DNA of 64,000 nucleotides from the NCBI RefSeq assembly GCF_020686945.1, contig NZ_JAJEPR010000002.1, forward strand, positions 62,001 to 126,000. Direction: 5' to 3'. The notes below the pieces were generated by a model. It worked only from the letters and a program-made list of their open reading frames with translations. It was not told where the DNA came from and did not search any database. Shown here one piece after another: positions 57,516 to 64,000 of this stretch. Position 1 is the stretch's first letter. Each line of letters opens with the position of its first letter. Source of the DNA: Limivivens faecihominis. Its GTDB lineage: Bacteria; Bacillota; Clostridia; Lachnospirales; Lachnospiraceae. The position numbers and the translations under genes were made by a program.

Positions 57516-59000
57516 ATGAGAAAAAAGGTAGAAGGAAAAGAAGTTTACAGAAACTATGGCCTTGTTGTCATTGCCTTTCTTGTTGTTATGACAGTAAGCA
57601 TCCTGATTTTCTTCGGCGTGATCCGGGAAAATGTGAATTCCAATACGAGAAATTCTCTGAGCAATTATACAGGAAGACAGTGTTTCCATCTCCAGTCAGT
57701 TCTGGAGGTACAGTATGAATATATGGAAGGGCTGGCCTCCTACATCGGTCTTCAGGAGGAGCTGACGGATGATGCCAGTATGAATCTGATCCGTTCGGTT
57801 CAGAAGGAGAGTTATCTGGAAGCTGTCGGCATCGTGGACGAGAACGGGATCAGTACCTACGATACCGGAGAGCAGAAAGATGTCTCCGAACGGGCCTATT
57901 TTCAGCAGGCTATGAAAGGAGAGAGAACCTTAAGCGATCCTCTGGTCAGCAAACTGTCCGGGGAACAGCGGGTAATCTTAGGCGTTCCCATTTATCAGGG
58001 CGGAGAGGTGAAGGGTGTCCTGGGCGGCTCCTACGATCTGGCCTATCTCGGAAGTCTGGTTTTTGAGGATCTTTACGACGGAAAGGGCTTTCAGTTTCTG
58101 GTGACTCCCAGCGGCGAGGTGATCTCTCTGGATCATTCGGAGGATGAGATCGTAAATCCCATAAAGACTATGATCAGTACCGAAGATAATTTTTATGAGC
58201 GCTGTCAGCGGGTAAATTTCATTGAAAAGAAGAATGCAGATGATCTCCGTACGGATTTTGAAGATCAGGCCAGCGGTATCACACGTTTCCAGGAGGAGGG
58301 AGTAACCTATTATCTGACATATGCCCCCATCTCCATGAATAACTGGATGCTCTGCTATGTGGTGCCCCGGGCTGCGGCGCAGGAGCCTTACAGCTTTATT
58401 GAGAAGGACGAGCTGATTCTGGCCTGTGCCCTGATTCTGGCGGTGGTGATTCTGTTTCTGGTCCTCGCTTCCATGAACAGCCGGAGACAGAAAACACTGA
58501 TCTATTATGCGGAGAACGATGAGCTTACCGGTATTTTTAACCGGAGGGCCTTTGAACACAAGGTGCGGAGCTGGATGGACAGTGAGGAATGTACGGGAAA
58601 ACAGGCGTTTCTCATGATGGATGTGGATCTTTTCAAAGAGATCAACGACGTCTACGGTCATGCGGTGGGTGATAAGGTTCTCAAACAGGTCGGAAAGATC
58701 CTACGGGAAACGTTTCGCGGAAGCGATATTCTGGGACGAATCGGCGGCGATGAATTTATGGTGTTTATGAAGGATATCACAGAGAAAGAGCTGGCAGCCA
58801 GAAAAGCGGAAGAACTCAAGGAAAAACTTCTGGAGATTGATTTTCCGGAACTGAAAGGGCGGAAGATCACCGCAAGTATGGGCATTGCCTTTTTCCCGGA
58901 TGCCGGGGAGAGTTACAAGGAAGTCTATATCTGTGCGGACAAGGCACTTTATGAGGCAAAGCGAAGCGGAAGAAACGGTTATCATATCTATCATTCCTGA
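57516..59000 (+). CDS. Membrane diguanylate cyclase with dCache-type sensor
   Basis: A 494-residue sensor enzyme. Helix 1 (about 14-35), an extracytoplasmic Cache domain (36-300, with RAYFQQAM-type ERAYFQQAMKGERTLSDPLV), helix 2 (about 307-328) and a GGDEF domain (335-494). The active site RIGGDEF is at 410-414, and the inhibitory I-site RGSD at 401-404, five residues before it, is intact, so product feedback is expected. It should make c-di-GMP in response to an external small molecule. AAAGGGGAAGAG precedes the ATG. It stands 42 bp after the AI-2E gene. Confidence 0.93.
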   Translation: MRKKVEGKEVYRNYGLVVIAFLVVMTVSILIFFGVIRENVNSNTRNSLSNYTGRQCFHLQSVLEVQYEYMEGLASYIGLQEELTDDASMNLIRSVQKESYLEAVGIVDENGISTYDTGEQKDVSERAYFQQAMKGERTLSDPLVSKLSGEQRVILGVPIYQGGEVKGVLGGSYDLAYLGSLVFEDLYDGKGFQFLVTPSGEVISLDHSEDEIVNPIKTMISTEDNFYERCQRVNFIEKKNADDLRTDFEDQASGITRFQEEGVTYYLTYAPISMNNWMLCYVVPRAAAQEPYSFIEKDELILACALILAVVILFLVLASMNSRRQKTLIYYAENDELTGIFNRRAFEHKVRSWMDSEECTGKQAFLMMDVDLFKEINDVYGHAVGDKVLKQVGKILRETFRGSDILGRIGGDEFMVFMKDITEKELAARKAEELKEKLLEIDFPELKGRKITASMGIAFFPDAGESYKEVYICADKALYEAKRSGRNGYHIYHS

Positions 59001-59001
59001 A

Positions 59002-59046
59002 AAAAGCTCAGGCGGATTTTAGCGGTTCGCCTGGGCTTTCTTTTTC
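59002..59046. terminator. Bidirectional terminator between the cyclase and DUF1461 genes
   Basis: AAAGCTCAGGCG (59003-59014) pairs with CGCCTGGGCTTT (59028-59039) with one G-U pair, and T-rich tails follow on both strands. It overlaps the last codons of the minus-strand gene. Confidence 0.8.
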
Positions 59047-59666
59047 AGAAAATGATAAGCAAGGCCGAAGAGCAGGGAGAAGAAAACAAGAAGCCCTACA
59101 ATTCCAATAAGACAGTGAAGGAAATAGCTGTCCGGCAGAAGATCAATGACCGGATCCGTAGCCGGATCGAAGAGCCAGTAGTTGTTTCGGAAGATCAGCT
59201 GATGGAAAGCGGTGAAAAGAGCGTCCCAGTCAAGGAAGGTGACAAGAAAAGCCAGAAGCGCCACGATCGCGGAAATTCCGGGAATGACCCTGAGAAAGCC
59301 GAATTGCTTTTTCCAGATCCGGAAAACGGCCAGGGGAAGAAAGGTGAGGGCGCTGAGGATCAGGAGAATCTGAATCCCGTCAAAGATCCCTTTGACTTCC
59401 TCGAAATGGATGCGTCCCTCCTCGGACATGGGAAGAGAAGGAAAGGTAAGTTCTCCCCGGTAAAAAAGGGAATTGTAACGGATCAGGGCGTCATATTCTT
59501 CCAGAATTTCCTCCTCTGTCATGGAAGAGACGGAGGCAAGATTCTCGCTTTTCATCTCGTAAACGTATAAGGGACGGAAGTTCAGGATCAGCACGACACT
59601 GAGGGAAAGGCAGAAGAGGAAGCCTAAAAAGCCAGTCCCGAGATCCCGCAGAGTGGAAAATTTCAT
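59019..59666 (-). CDS. TIGR01906/DUF1461 family integral membrane protein
   Basis: A 215-residue membrane protein with four predicted helices. The first is FLGFLFCLSLSVVLILNF; then comes an extracytoplasmic loop with ENLASVSSMTEEEILEEYDA and LIRYNSLFYRGELTFPSLPM, the family's hallmark of a conserved Y-x-x-L region, then helices near 105, 135 and 190. Function unknown; the family is widespread in Firmicutes, including lactobacilli, with no assigned activity known to me. ATG 59666 follows AAAGGAG. Confidence 0.82.
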   Translation of the reverse strand: MKFSTLRDLGTGFLGFLFCLSLSVVLILNFRPLYVYEMKSENLASVSSMTEEEILEEYDALIRYNSLFYRGELTFPSLPMSEEGRIHFEEVKGIFDGIQILLILSALTFLPLAVFRIWKKQFGFLRVIPGISAIVALLAFLVTFLDWDALFTAFHQLIFRNNYWLFDPATDPVIDLLPDSYFLHCLIGIVGLLVFFSLLFGLAYHFLKKKAQANR

Positions 59667-59718
59667 ATATTTAAACTCCTTTGCATTTTTTTCTACCATA
59701 AGAATATACGGGCATCTA

Positions 59719-59747
59719 TTGACAAATGCAAGTCAAATGAGTAAAAT
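59719..59747 (+). promoter_or_regulatory. Promoter of leuS
   Basis: Consensus TTGACA (59719-59724), 17-bp spacer, TAAAAT (59742-59747). The leader is only about 75 nt, too short for a T-box. Confidence 0.75.
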
Positions 59748-59826
59748 TCATAATTAGTTATGAGACCGTCTGCTCATTTTTCAGGGCGGAGAAGAAGGTT
59801 CCCATAGAGGACAAGGAGGAAAAGGA

Positions 59827-62238
59827 ATGGCAACACCGTATAACCATCGTGCCGTCGAGCAGAAATGGCGTAAGATCTGGGAAGAGCATCCCGTAAACGT
59901 CAACGACGGCAAAAAGCCGAAATATTACTGTCTGGACATGTTCCCGTATCCGTCAGGAAACGGACTGCATGTAGGACATTGGAGAGGATATGTAATTTCT
60001 GATGTGTGGAGCCGCTATAAAATGCTCCAGGGTTATTATCTGATTCATCCCATGGGCTGGGACGCATTCGGACTTCCGGCAGAGAACTATGCCATCAAGA
60101 CCGGTCAGCATCCGTCCATCTCCACCGCAAAGAATATCGCAAATATCAAACGCCAGATCAACGAGATCGCAGCCATCTATGACTGGGATATGGAAGTGAA
60201 CACCACAGATCCGGATTTCTATAAATGGACCCAGTGGATCTTCGTTCAGATGTTCAAAAAAGGCCTGGCCTATGAGAAAGAGTTCCCGATCAACTGGTGC
60301 CCCTCCTGTAAGACCGGACTGGCCAACGAGGAAGTAGTAAACGGCTGCTGCGAGCGTTGCGGCACCCCGGTTACCAAGAAAAACCTTCGTCAGTGGATGC
60401 TCCGCATCACCAAATATGCAGAGCGTCTTCTGGATGATCTGGACAAGCTGGACTGGCCGGAAAAGGTTAAAAAGATGCAGACCGACTGGATCGGAAAATC
60501 CTACGGCGCCGAGGTTGATTTCCCGGTAGAAGGCCGCGAGGAGAAGATCACCGTTTACACCACCAGACCGGACACCCTTCACGGCGCTACCTTCATGGTA
60601 CTGGCTCCGGAGCACGCGCTGGCTAAGAGCCTGGCTACCGACGAGACCAGAGAGGCTGTAGAGAAATACATCTTCGATTCTTCCATGAAGTCCAACGTAG
60701 ACCGTATGCAGGATAAGGAGAAGACCGGCGTCTTCACCGGTTCCTATGCGATTAACCCGCTGAACGGCAAGAAGGTTCCCATCTGGCTGTCCGATTATGT
60801 ACTGGCTGACTATGGTACCGGCGCTATCATGTGCGTACCTGCTCATGATGACCGTGACTTTGCTTTTGCTACGAAATTCAACATCCCGATCATTCAGGTT
60901 ATCGCAAAGGACGGCAAAGAGATCGAGAATATGACTGAGGCTTATACCGAGGCTTCCGGAGTTATGATCAATTCCGGCGACTGGAACGGAAGAGAGTCCG
61001 CAGAGCTCAAGAAAGAAGCTCCGATGATCATTGAGAAAATGGGCATCGGCCGCAAGACCGTAAACTACAAGCTCCGTGACTGGGTATTCTCTCGTCAGCG
61101 TTACTGGGGTGAGCCGATCCCGATCATCCACTGCCCGCACTGTGGAAACGTGCCTGTTCCCGAGGATCAGCTGCCGCTTCGTCTGCCGGATGTAGAGTCC
61201 TACGAGCCGACCGGAACCGGTGAGTCTCCGCTGGCTGCCATCGACGAGTGGGTAAACACCACCTGCCCGTGCTGTGGAGCTCCCGCAAAGAGAGAGACCA
61301 ACACGATGCCTCAGTGGGCAGGTTCTTCCTGGTACTTCCTCCGTTATGTGGATGCCCACAACGACAAAGAGCTGGTATCCAAAGAGAAAGCTGACAAATA
61401 TCTGCCGGTTGATATGTATATCGGCGGCGTAGAGCATGCGGTACTGCACCTTCTGTACTCCAGATTCTACACCAAATTCCTGTACGATATCGGTGTGATC
61501 GATTTTGACGAGCCCTTCCACAAACTGTTCAATCAGGGTATGATCAACGGTAAGAACGGTATCAAGATGAGTAAATCCAAAGGAAACGTGGTTTCCCCGG
61601 ATGATCTGGTACGCGATTACGGCTGCGATTCCCTGCGTATGTACGAGCTTTTCGTGGGACCGCCCGAGCTGGATGCCGAGTGGGATGACCGCGGTATCGA
61701 CGGCGTTTACCGTTTCCTGAACAAGTTCTGGAGCCTGGTAATGGACAATAAGGACAAGACCGTAGAGCCTACCAAGGAGATGATCAAGCTTCGTCACCGC
61801 ATGGTACATACCATCACCCAGCGTCTGGAGAGCTTCAGCCTGAACACCGTTATCTCCGGTTTCATGGAGTATAACAACAAGATGATCGAGCTGGCCAAGA
61901 AAGAGGGCATCGACAAGGAAACCCTTGAGACCGCAGTGATTCTGCTTGCTCCCTTTGCTCCGCACCTTTCCGAGGAGCTGTGGCAGCAGCTGGGCCACAC
62001 CGAGTCTGTCTTCAAGAACACCTGGCCGGAGCATGACGAGGAAGCCATGAAGGATGACGAGGTTGAGGTTCCTGTTCAAATCAACGGCAAGACCAAGATT
62101 GTTATCTCCATCCCGGCCGATATCTCCAAAGAAGATGCGATCGCAAAGGGTAAAGAGGCTCTGGGTGACAAGCTCACCGGAAATATCATCAAAGAGATTT
62201 ACGTTCCGAAGAAGATCATCAACATCGTTGCTAAGTGA
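59827..62238 (+). CDS. leuS: Leucyl-tRNA synthetase
   Basis: An 803-residue class I synthetase. The HIGH motif appears as HVGH (about 48-51, in GLHVGHWRGY) and KMSKS in IKMSKSKGN near 580. The CP1 editing domain includes VYTTRPDTLHGATFM and GAIMCVPAHDDRDFAFA with the Asp that gates editing. Zinc-type cysteines occur in NWCPSCKTGLANEEVV and in HCPHCGNVP. The C-terminal domain ends at IINIVAK. ACAAGGAGGAAAAGG precedes the ATG. Strong codon bias marks high expression. Unlike pheST, it has no tRNA-sensing leader. Confidence 0.97.
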   Translation: MATPYNHRAVEQKWRKIWEEHPVNVNDGKKPKYYCLDMFPYPSGNGLHVGHWRGYVISDVWSRYKMLQGYYLIHPMGWDAFGLPAENYAIKTGQHPSISTAKNIANIKRQINEIAAIYDWDMEVNTTDPDFYKWTQWIFVQMFKKGLAYEKEFPINWCPSCKTGLANEEVVNGCCERCGTPVTKKNLRQWMLRITKYAERLLDDLDKLDWPEKVKKMQTDWIGKSYGAEVDFPVEGREEKITVYTTRPDTLHGATFMVLAPEHALAKSLATDETREAVEKYIFDSSMKSNVDRMQDKEKTGVFTGSYAINPLNGKKVPIWLSDYVLADYGTGAIMCVPAHDDRDFAFATKFNIPIIQVIAKDGKEIENMTEAYTEASGVMINSGDWNGRESAELKKEAPMIIEKMGIGRKTVNYKLRDWVFSRQRYWGEPIPIIHCPHCGNVPVPEDQLPLRLPDVESYEPTGTGESPLAAIDEWVNTTCPCCGAPAKRETNTMPQWAGSSWYFLRYVDAHNDKELVSKEKADKYLPVDMYIGGVEHAVLHLLYSRFYTKFLYDIGVIDFDEPFHKLFNQGMINGKNGIKMSKSKGNVVSPDDLVRDYGCDSLRMYELFVGPPELDAEWDDRGIDGVYRFLNKFWSLVMDNKDKTVEPTKEMIKLRHRMVHTITQRLESFSLNTVISGFMEYNNKMIELAKKEGIDKETLETAVILLAPFAPHLSEELWQQLGHTESVFKNTWPEHDEEAMKDDEVEVPVQINGKTKIVISIPADISKEDAIAKGKEALGDKLTGNIIKEIYVPKKIINIVAK

Positions 62239-62286
62239 TCCCTTTTATGGTAAAATAGGGCAAACCTAAAAAGGAGGTTCTGCATT

Positions 62287-62625
62287 ATGAAAATGATCAT
62301 GGCAATTGTCGGAAAAGACGATGAGATGGAGACCAGCGCACAGCTGGTGGCAAAAGGCTATTTTGTGACGAAGATCGCGACCAGCGGCGGCTTTTTGAAA
62401 CGGAAGCATGTGACGCTGATGATTGGTACGGAAGATGAGAAGGTCGATCAGGCGATCTCCATTATCCAGAAATATGCAGGAGAGCGGAAGACCGTGAAAT
62501 ACACGAACCTCGCAGCTCCCAGCGGCCCGATCTCCCCGGGACTGAACTATACGGTTCCGATCAATGTGGAAGTCGGGGGTAGTACGATCTTTGTGATGAA
62601 TGTGGAACGCTTTGAGAAGATGTAA
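62287..62625 (+). CDS. darA: Cyclic di-AMP receptor DarA (PstA family)
   Basis: A 112-residue PII-like protein of the DUF970 family that binds c-di-AMP as a trimer. It has the family start MKMIMAIVGKDDEMETSAQL, the B-loop segment GYFVTKIATSGGFLKRKHVT and the C-terminal NVEVGGSTIFVMNVERFEKM. The c-di-AMP contact region is near the conserved TSGGFL. AAAGGAGG lies before the ATG. Its downstream effect is unknown in any species. It lies 48 bp after leuS, so it may be cotranscribed. Confidence 0.92.
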   Translation: MKMIMAIVGKDDEMETSAQLVAKGYFVTKIATSGGFLKRKHVTLMIGTEDEKVDQAISIIQKYAGERKTVKYTNLAAPSGPISPGLNYTVPINVEVGGSTIFVMNVERFEKM

Positions 62626-62633
62626 AAAAATAT

Positions 62634-62680
62634 GCGAGGGGAAAACCATCGGAGTTGCGTAGTCCTGGTTTTCCCCTCGC
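62634..62680 (-). terminator. Left-end hairpin of the element, minus-strand terminator candidate
   Basis: A 15-bp perfect stem (GCGAGGGGAAAACCA at 62634-62648 with its complement at 62666-62680). On the minus strand it is followed by ATATTTTTTT, on the plus strand by no T run. Confidence 0.6.
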
Positions 62681-62777
62681 GCTCCCCTTTCCAGGGCACG
62701 CTAGGAAATAGGGGGCTTACGTCATACTGGAAATGCGTGAAATGACAGATGGGTATGGATTCATATTAAAAAAATAA

Positions 62778-62825
62778 GAGGCTTATGTCACACTGGGAAG
62801 TAGTGGGGCGTGGGCCTCTTTTTTG
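62778..62825. terminator. Hairpin with T run inside the element
   Basis: AAGAGGC (62776-62782) pairs with GCCTCTT (62814-62820), with an inner CACT/AGTG stem; T runs flank both sides, so it could end transcripts from either direction, including darA. Confidence 0.6.
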
Positions 62826-62955
62826 TGATGGTAGATTATGAAGTTGAAGATAAAATGCTTGTTGGTAGTAACTAATGTAAGCTTTTTGACCTTGTGAACA
62901 ATGAGCTAAGCATCTGTGTTTGTATGGATATATAGTGACTGCTGCAAGGTCTTTG

Positions 62956-63175
62956 TTTTTCACTATGAGACACAGACCACCCAGAATCTCCATGTTCATT
63001 TTTACCAGAAACTATACTTGTTTTTCACTATAAGATACAGACCACCCAGAATCTCCGTATTCATCTCTCCTGGAAACTGCATTTGCTTTTTGCTATGAAA
63101 TACCGAGCATCCGGAAACTCCAAGATCATCTCTCCCGGAAGCAACACTTTTTTTCTACTATGAGACACCGAATAA
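62956..63175. repeat. 65-bp tandem repeat, about 3.4 units
   Basis: Units start at 62956, 63021, 63086 and 63151 (the last cut at 25 bp by the right inverted end). The shared core is TTTTTCACTATGAGA, then ACCACCCAGAATCTCC. Units 1 and 2 are about 80 percent identical; unit 3 is more diverged. Unit length is not a multiple of three, arguing against coding. Confidence 0.85.
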
Positions 63176-63246
63176 CCGTCATTTCACGCATACCTTGTAT
63201 GACGTAAGCCCCATATTTTCTAAGCGGGCCCAGAAGGGGGAGTTTA

Positions 63247-63296
63247 CGAGGGGGACGGCGGGCTCGCTGACTCGGAGCTGTCCCCCTCGTTTTTTC
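63247..63296 (+). terminator. Right-end hairpin of the element, plus-strand terminator
   Basis: CGAGGGGGAC (63247-63256) pairs with GTCCCCCTCG (63280-63289) and is followed by six T residues. Confidence 0.75.
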
Positions 63297-63323
63297 TTTT
63301 AGGCTTTCCAAAAGCAAAAATTC

Positions 63324-64000
63324 TTAAGAGATCTGCTGAATATCCGAAATATCCGTCCCAATCACCATAGAGTAATTCGTATGGTAAATGACAAACCCCG
63401 GCTTGGCGCCAGCTACTTTCTTCACATGCTTCTTCTCAACATAGTCGATTTCAACTTTATCGGCTTTTTTGTTTTGCGAATAATGTGCCGCTAACCGCGC
63501 AGCCTCTTCAAAGGTGCGGTCCGGAAGCTCCTCCCCATTCGTCTTAACAATCACATGCGATCCCGGGCACCCTTTTGCGTGGAACCACCAGTCATTTCCA
63601 ACAGCAAACTTAAAAGTCAGCTCCTCATTCTGAAAGTTATTTTTCCCTACATACATATGGAAACCATCCGAAGAGATATAATGGAAAGGTTTCGACGTCA
63701 CCTTAACCCTCTTAGCATTACCTTTCCGGCGGATATATCCATACTCAGTGAGCTCCTCCTTAATCTCCACGAGATCTTCCTCCGAGAGTGCAATATCCAG
63801 AGAGGTACTGATAGATTCCAGATGATCGATCTCCTCCTTCGTCTCTTTGGTCAGAGTGGAGAGGGCCTCGAAGGTCCGTTTCATCTTATTATATTTCTCA
63901 AAGTTTTTCTGGGCATTTTCCTGGGGAGTCAGGGTGTCGTCCAGGGGGATCGTCACCATCTCGTTGCTATAGTAGTTCAGAGCCTCCAGCTTTTTGGCGC
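63324..64000 (-). CDS. rqcH: Rqc2/NFACT-family protein RqcH, C-terminal part (5' end outside window)
   Basis: The frame is open to the window edge; about 225 C-terminal residues are present. Seen are the NFACT coiled coil (KKLEALNYYSNEMVTIPLDD onward), a helix-hairpin part, and the NFACT-R domain with VGKNNFQNEELTFKF, DWWFHAKGCPGSHVIVKTNG and AAHYSQNKKADKVEIDYVEK. RqcH recruits tRNA-Ala to stalled 50S subunits and adds C-terminal alanine tails; older names are FbpA or fibronectin-binding protein. Normal length is about 570-590, so the N-terminal NFACT-N domain lies beyond base 64000. Confidence 0.93.
   Translation of the reverse strand, partial: AKKLEALNYYSNEMVTIPLDDTLTPQENAQKNFEKYNKMKRTFEALSTLTKETKEEIDHLESISTSLDIALSEEDLVEIKEELTEYGYIRRKGNAKRVKVTSKPFHYISSDGFHMYVGKNNFQNEELTFKFAVGNDWWFHAKGCPGSHVIVKTNGEELPDRTFEEAARLAAHYSQNKKADKVEIDYVEKKHVKKVAGAKPGFVIYHTNYSMVIGTDISDIQQIS

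Larger units (their letters stand above)
62634..63290. repeat. 657-bp symmetric element with ~115-bp inverted ends and 65-bp tandem repeats
   Basis: Left end 62634-62748 and right end 63176-63290 are inverted copies. The inner 65 bp of each (62684-62748 and 63176-63240) match closely, e.g. GGGGCTTACGTCATAC and ATGCGTGAAATGAC. The outer 50 bp each form a hairpin (GCGAGGGG...CCCCTCGC left, CGAGGGGG...CCCCCTCG right). The core holds an extra motif copy at 62780 (GGCTTATGTCACACTGG) and three 65-bp tandem units. No convincing ORF or transposase. It fills the convergent space between darA and rqcH. Confidence 0.75.

Noticed and set aside
59748..59826. Possible T-box before leuS
   Set aside because: Only about 75 nt lie between the promoter and ATG, with no GTGGTACCGCG motif or terminator.
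59953..62079. 708-codon minus-strand frame opposite leuS
   Set aside because: It mirrors the highly biased codons of leuS, shows no recognisable domain and has no ribosome site.
62766..62999. 77-codon minus-strand frame in the region after darA
   Set aside because: It spans the internal hairpin and the tandem repeats, has no ribosome site or family resemblance, and repeat units of 65 bp would shift its frame.
62956..63175. Possible CRISPR array
   Set aside because: The repeats are contiguous 65-bp units without unique spacers and diverge from one another; no cas gene is near.

Overview
The window looks like chromosome of a Gram-positive anaerobe of the class Clostridia, most likely family Lachnospiraceae (Blautia/Clostridium cluster XIVa type). 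This is inferred from a SCIFF peptide with its radical SAM maturase and a fused SecDF, class III NTP reductase activase, two T-box leaders, a Firmicutes-type 6S RNA, spore/cell-wall proteins (SpoIID and SleB families), a DUF1461 membrane protein, a DarA c-di-AMP receptor, a type-2 (long) LeuA, and moderate GC with AGGAG-type ribosome sites. No phage, plasmid, CRISPR or transposase gene is visible. It is mainly housekeeping DNA, with three symmetric repeat elements.

Layout. 1-2.3 kb: end of an ABC importer (binding protein, permease, ATPase). 2.3-3.5 kb: nrdG-dut behind a paired NrdR-like operator. 3.5-6.7 kb (minus): unknown protein, VWA protein and MoxR ATPase in one operon. 6.8-12.3 kb: small ABC exporter pair and sbcDC. 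12.4-14.6 kb: CBS protein, ilvN, ilvC. 14.8 kb: tRNA-Pro(GGG). 15-19.5 kb: MarR regulator plus a heterodimeric ABC exporter. 19.6-23 kb (minus): Xaa-Pro aminopeptidase and MATE pump around a 156-bp palindrome. 23.1-25.2 kb: leucine T-box and leuA. 25.3-28.3 kb: a 2-hydroxyacyl-CoA dehydratase pair, the second fused to its activase. 28.6-31.2 kb: SleB-type hydrolase and thrC. 31.3-32.7 kb (minus): citrate synthase. 32.8-33.3 kb: 6S RNA and a palindromic element in the galM leader. 33.3-36.6 kb: galM, SpoIID protein, YihY/BrkB protein. 36.6-42.6 kb: phenylalanine T-box, pheST, histidine phosphatase, queA, thioesterase. 42.7-46.1 kb (minus): aroF-tyrA-aroA. 46.4-49.4 kb: EF-G paralogue and HAD phosphatase. 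49.5-50.6 kb (minus): trigger-factor-like lipoprotein. 50.8-57.5 kb: SCIFF peptide, maturase, SecDF, recJ, AI-2E family protein. 57.5-62.6 kb: diguanylate cyclase, DUF1461 protein (minus), leuS, darA. 62.6-63.3 kb: an element with inverted ends and 65-bp tandem repeats. 63.3-64 kb (minus): C-terminal part of rqcH.

Amino-acid synthesis and tRNA charging dominate: ilvN/ilvC, leuA and thrC for branched-chain and threonine synthesis, aroF-tyrA-aroA for aromatics, and pheST and leuS for charging. leuA and pheST are read by tRNA-sensing leaders, whereas leuS is not. The points most worth following are: (i) the dehydratase-activase fusion that keeps a strong internal ribosome site and start codon at the junction; (ii) the SCIFF locus set back to back with an exported foldase lipoprotein; (iii) the 657-bp symmetric element near 63 kb; (iv) two other precisely symmetric intergenic elements; and (v) the EF-G paralogue with an altered guanine-specificity motif.
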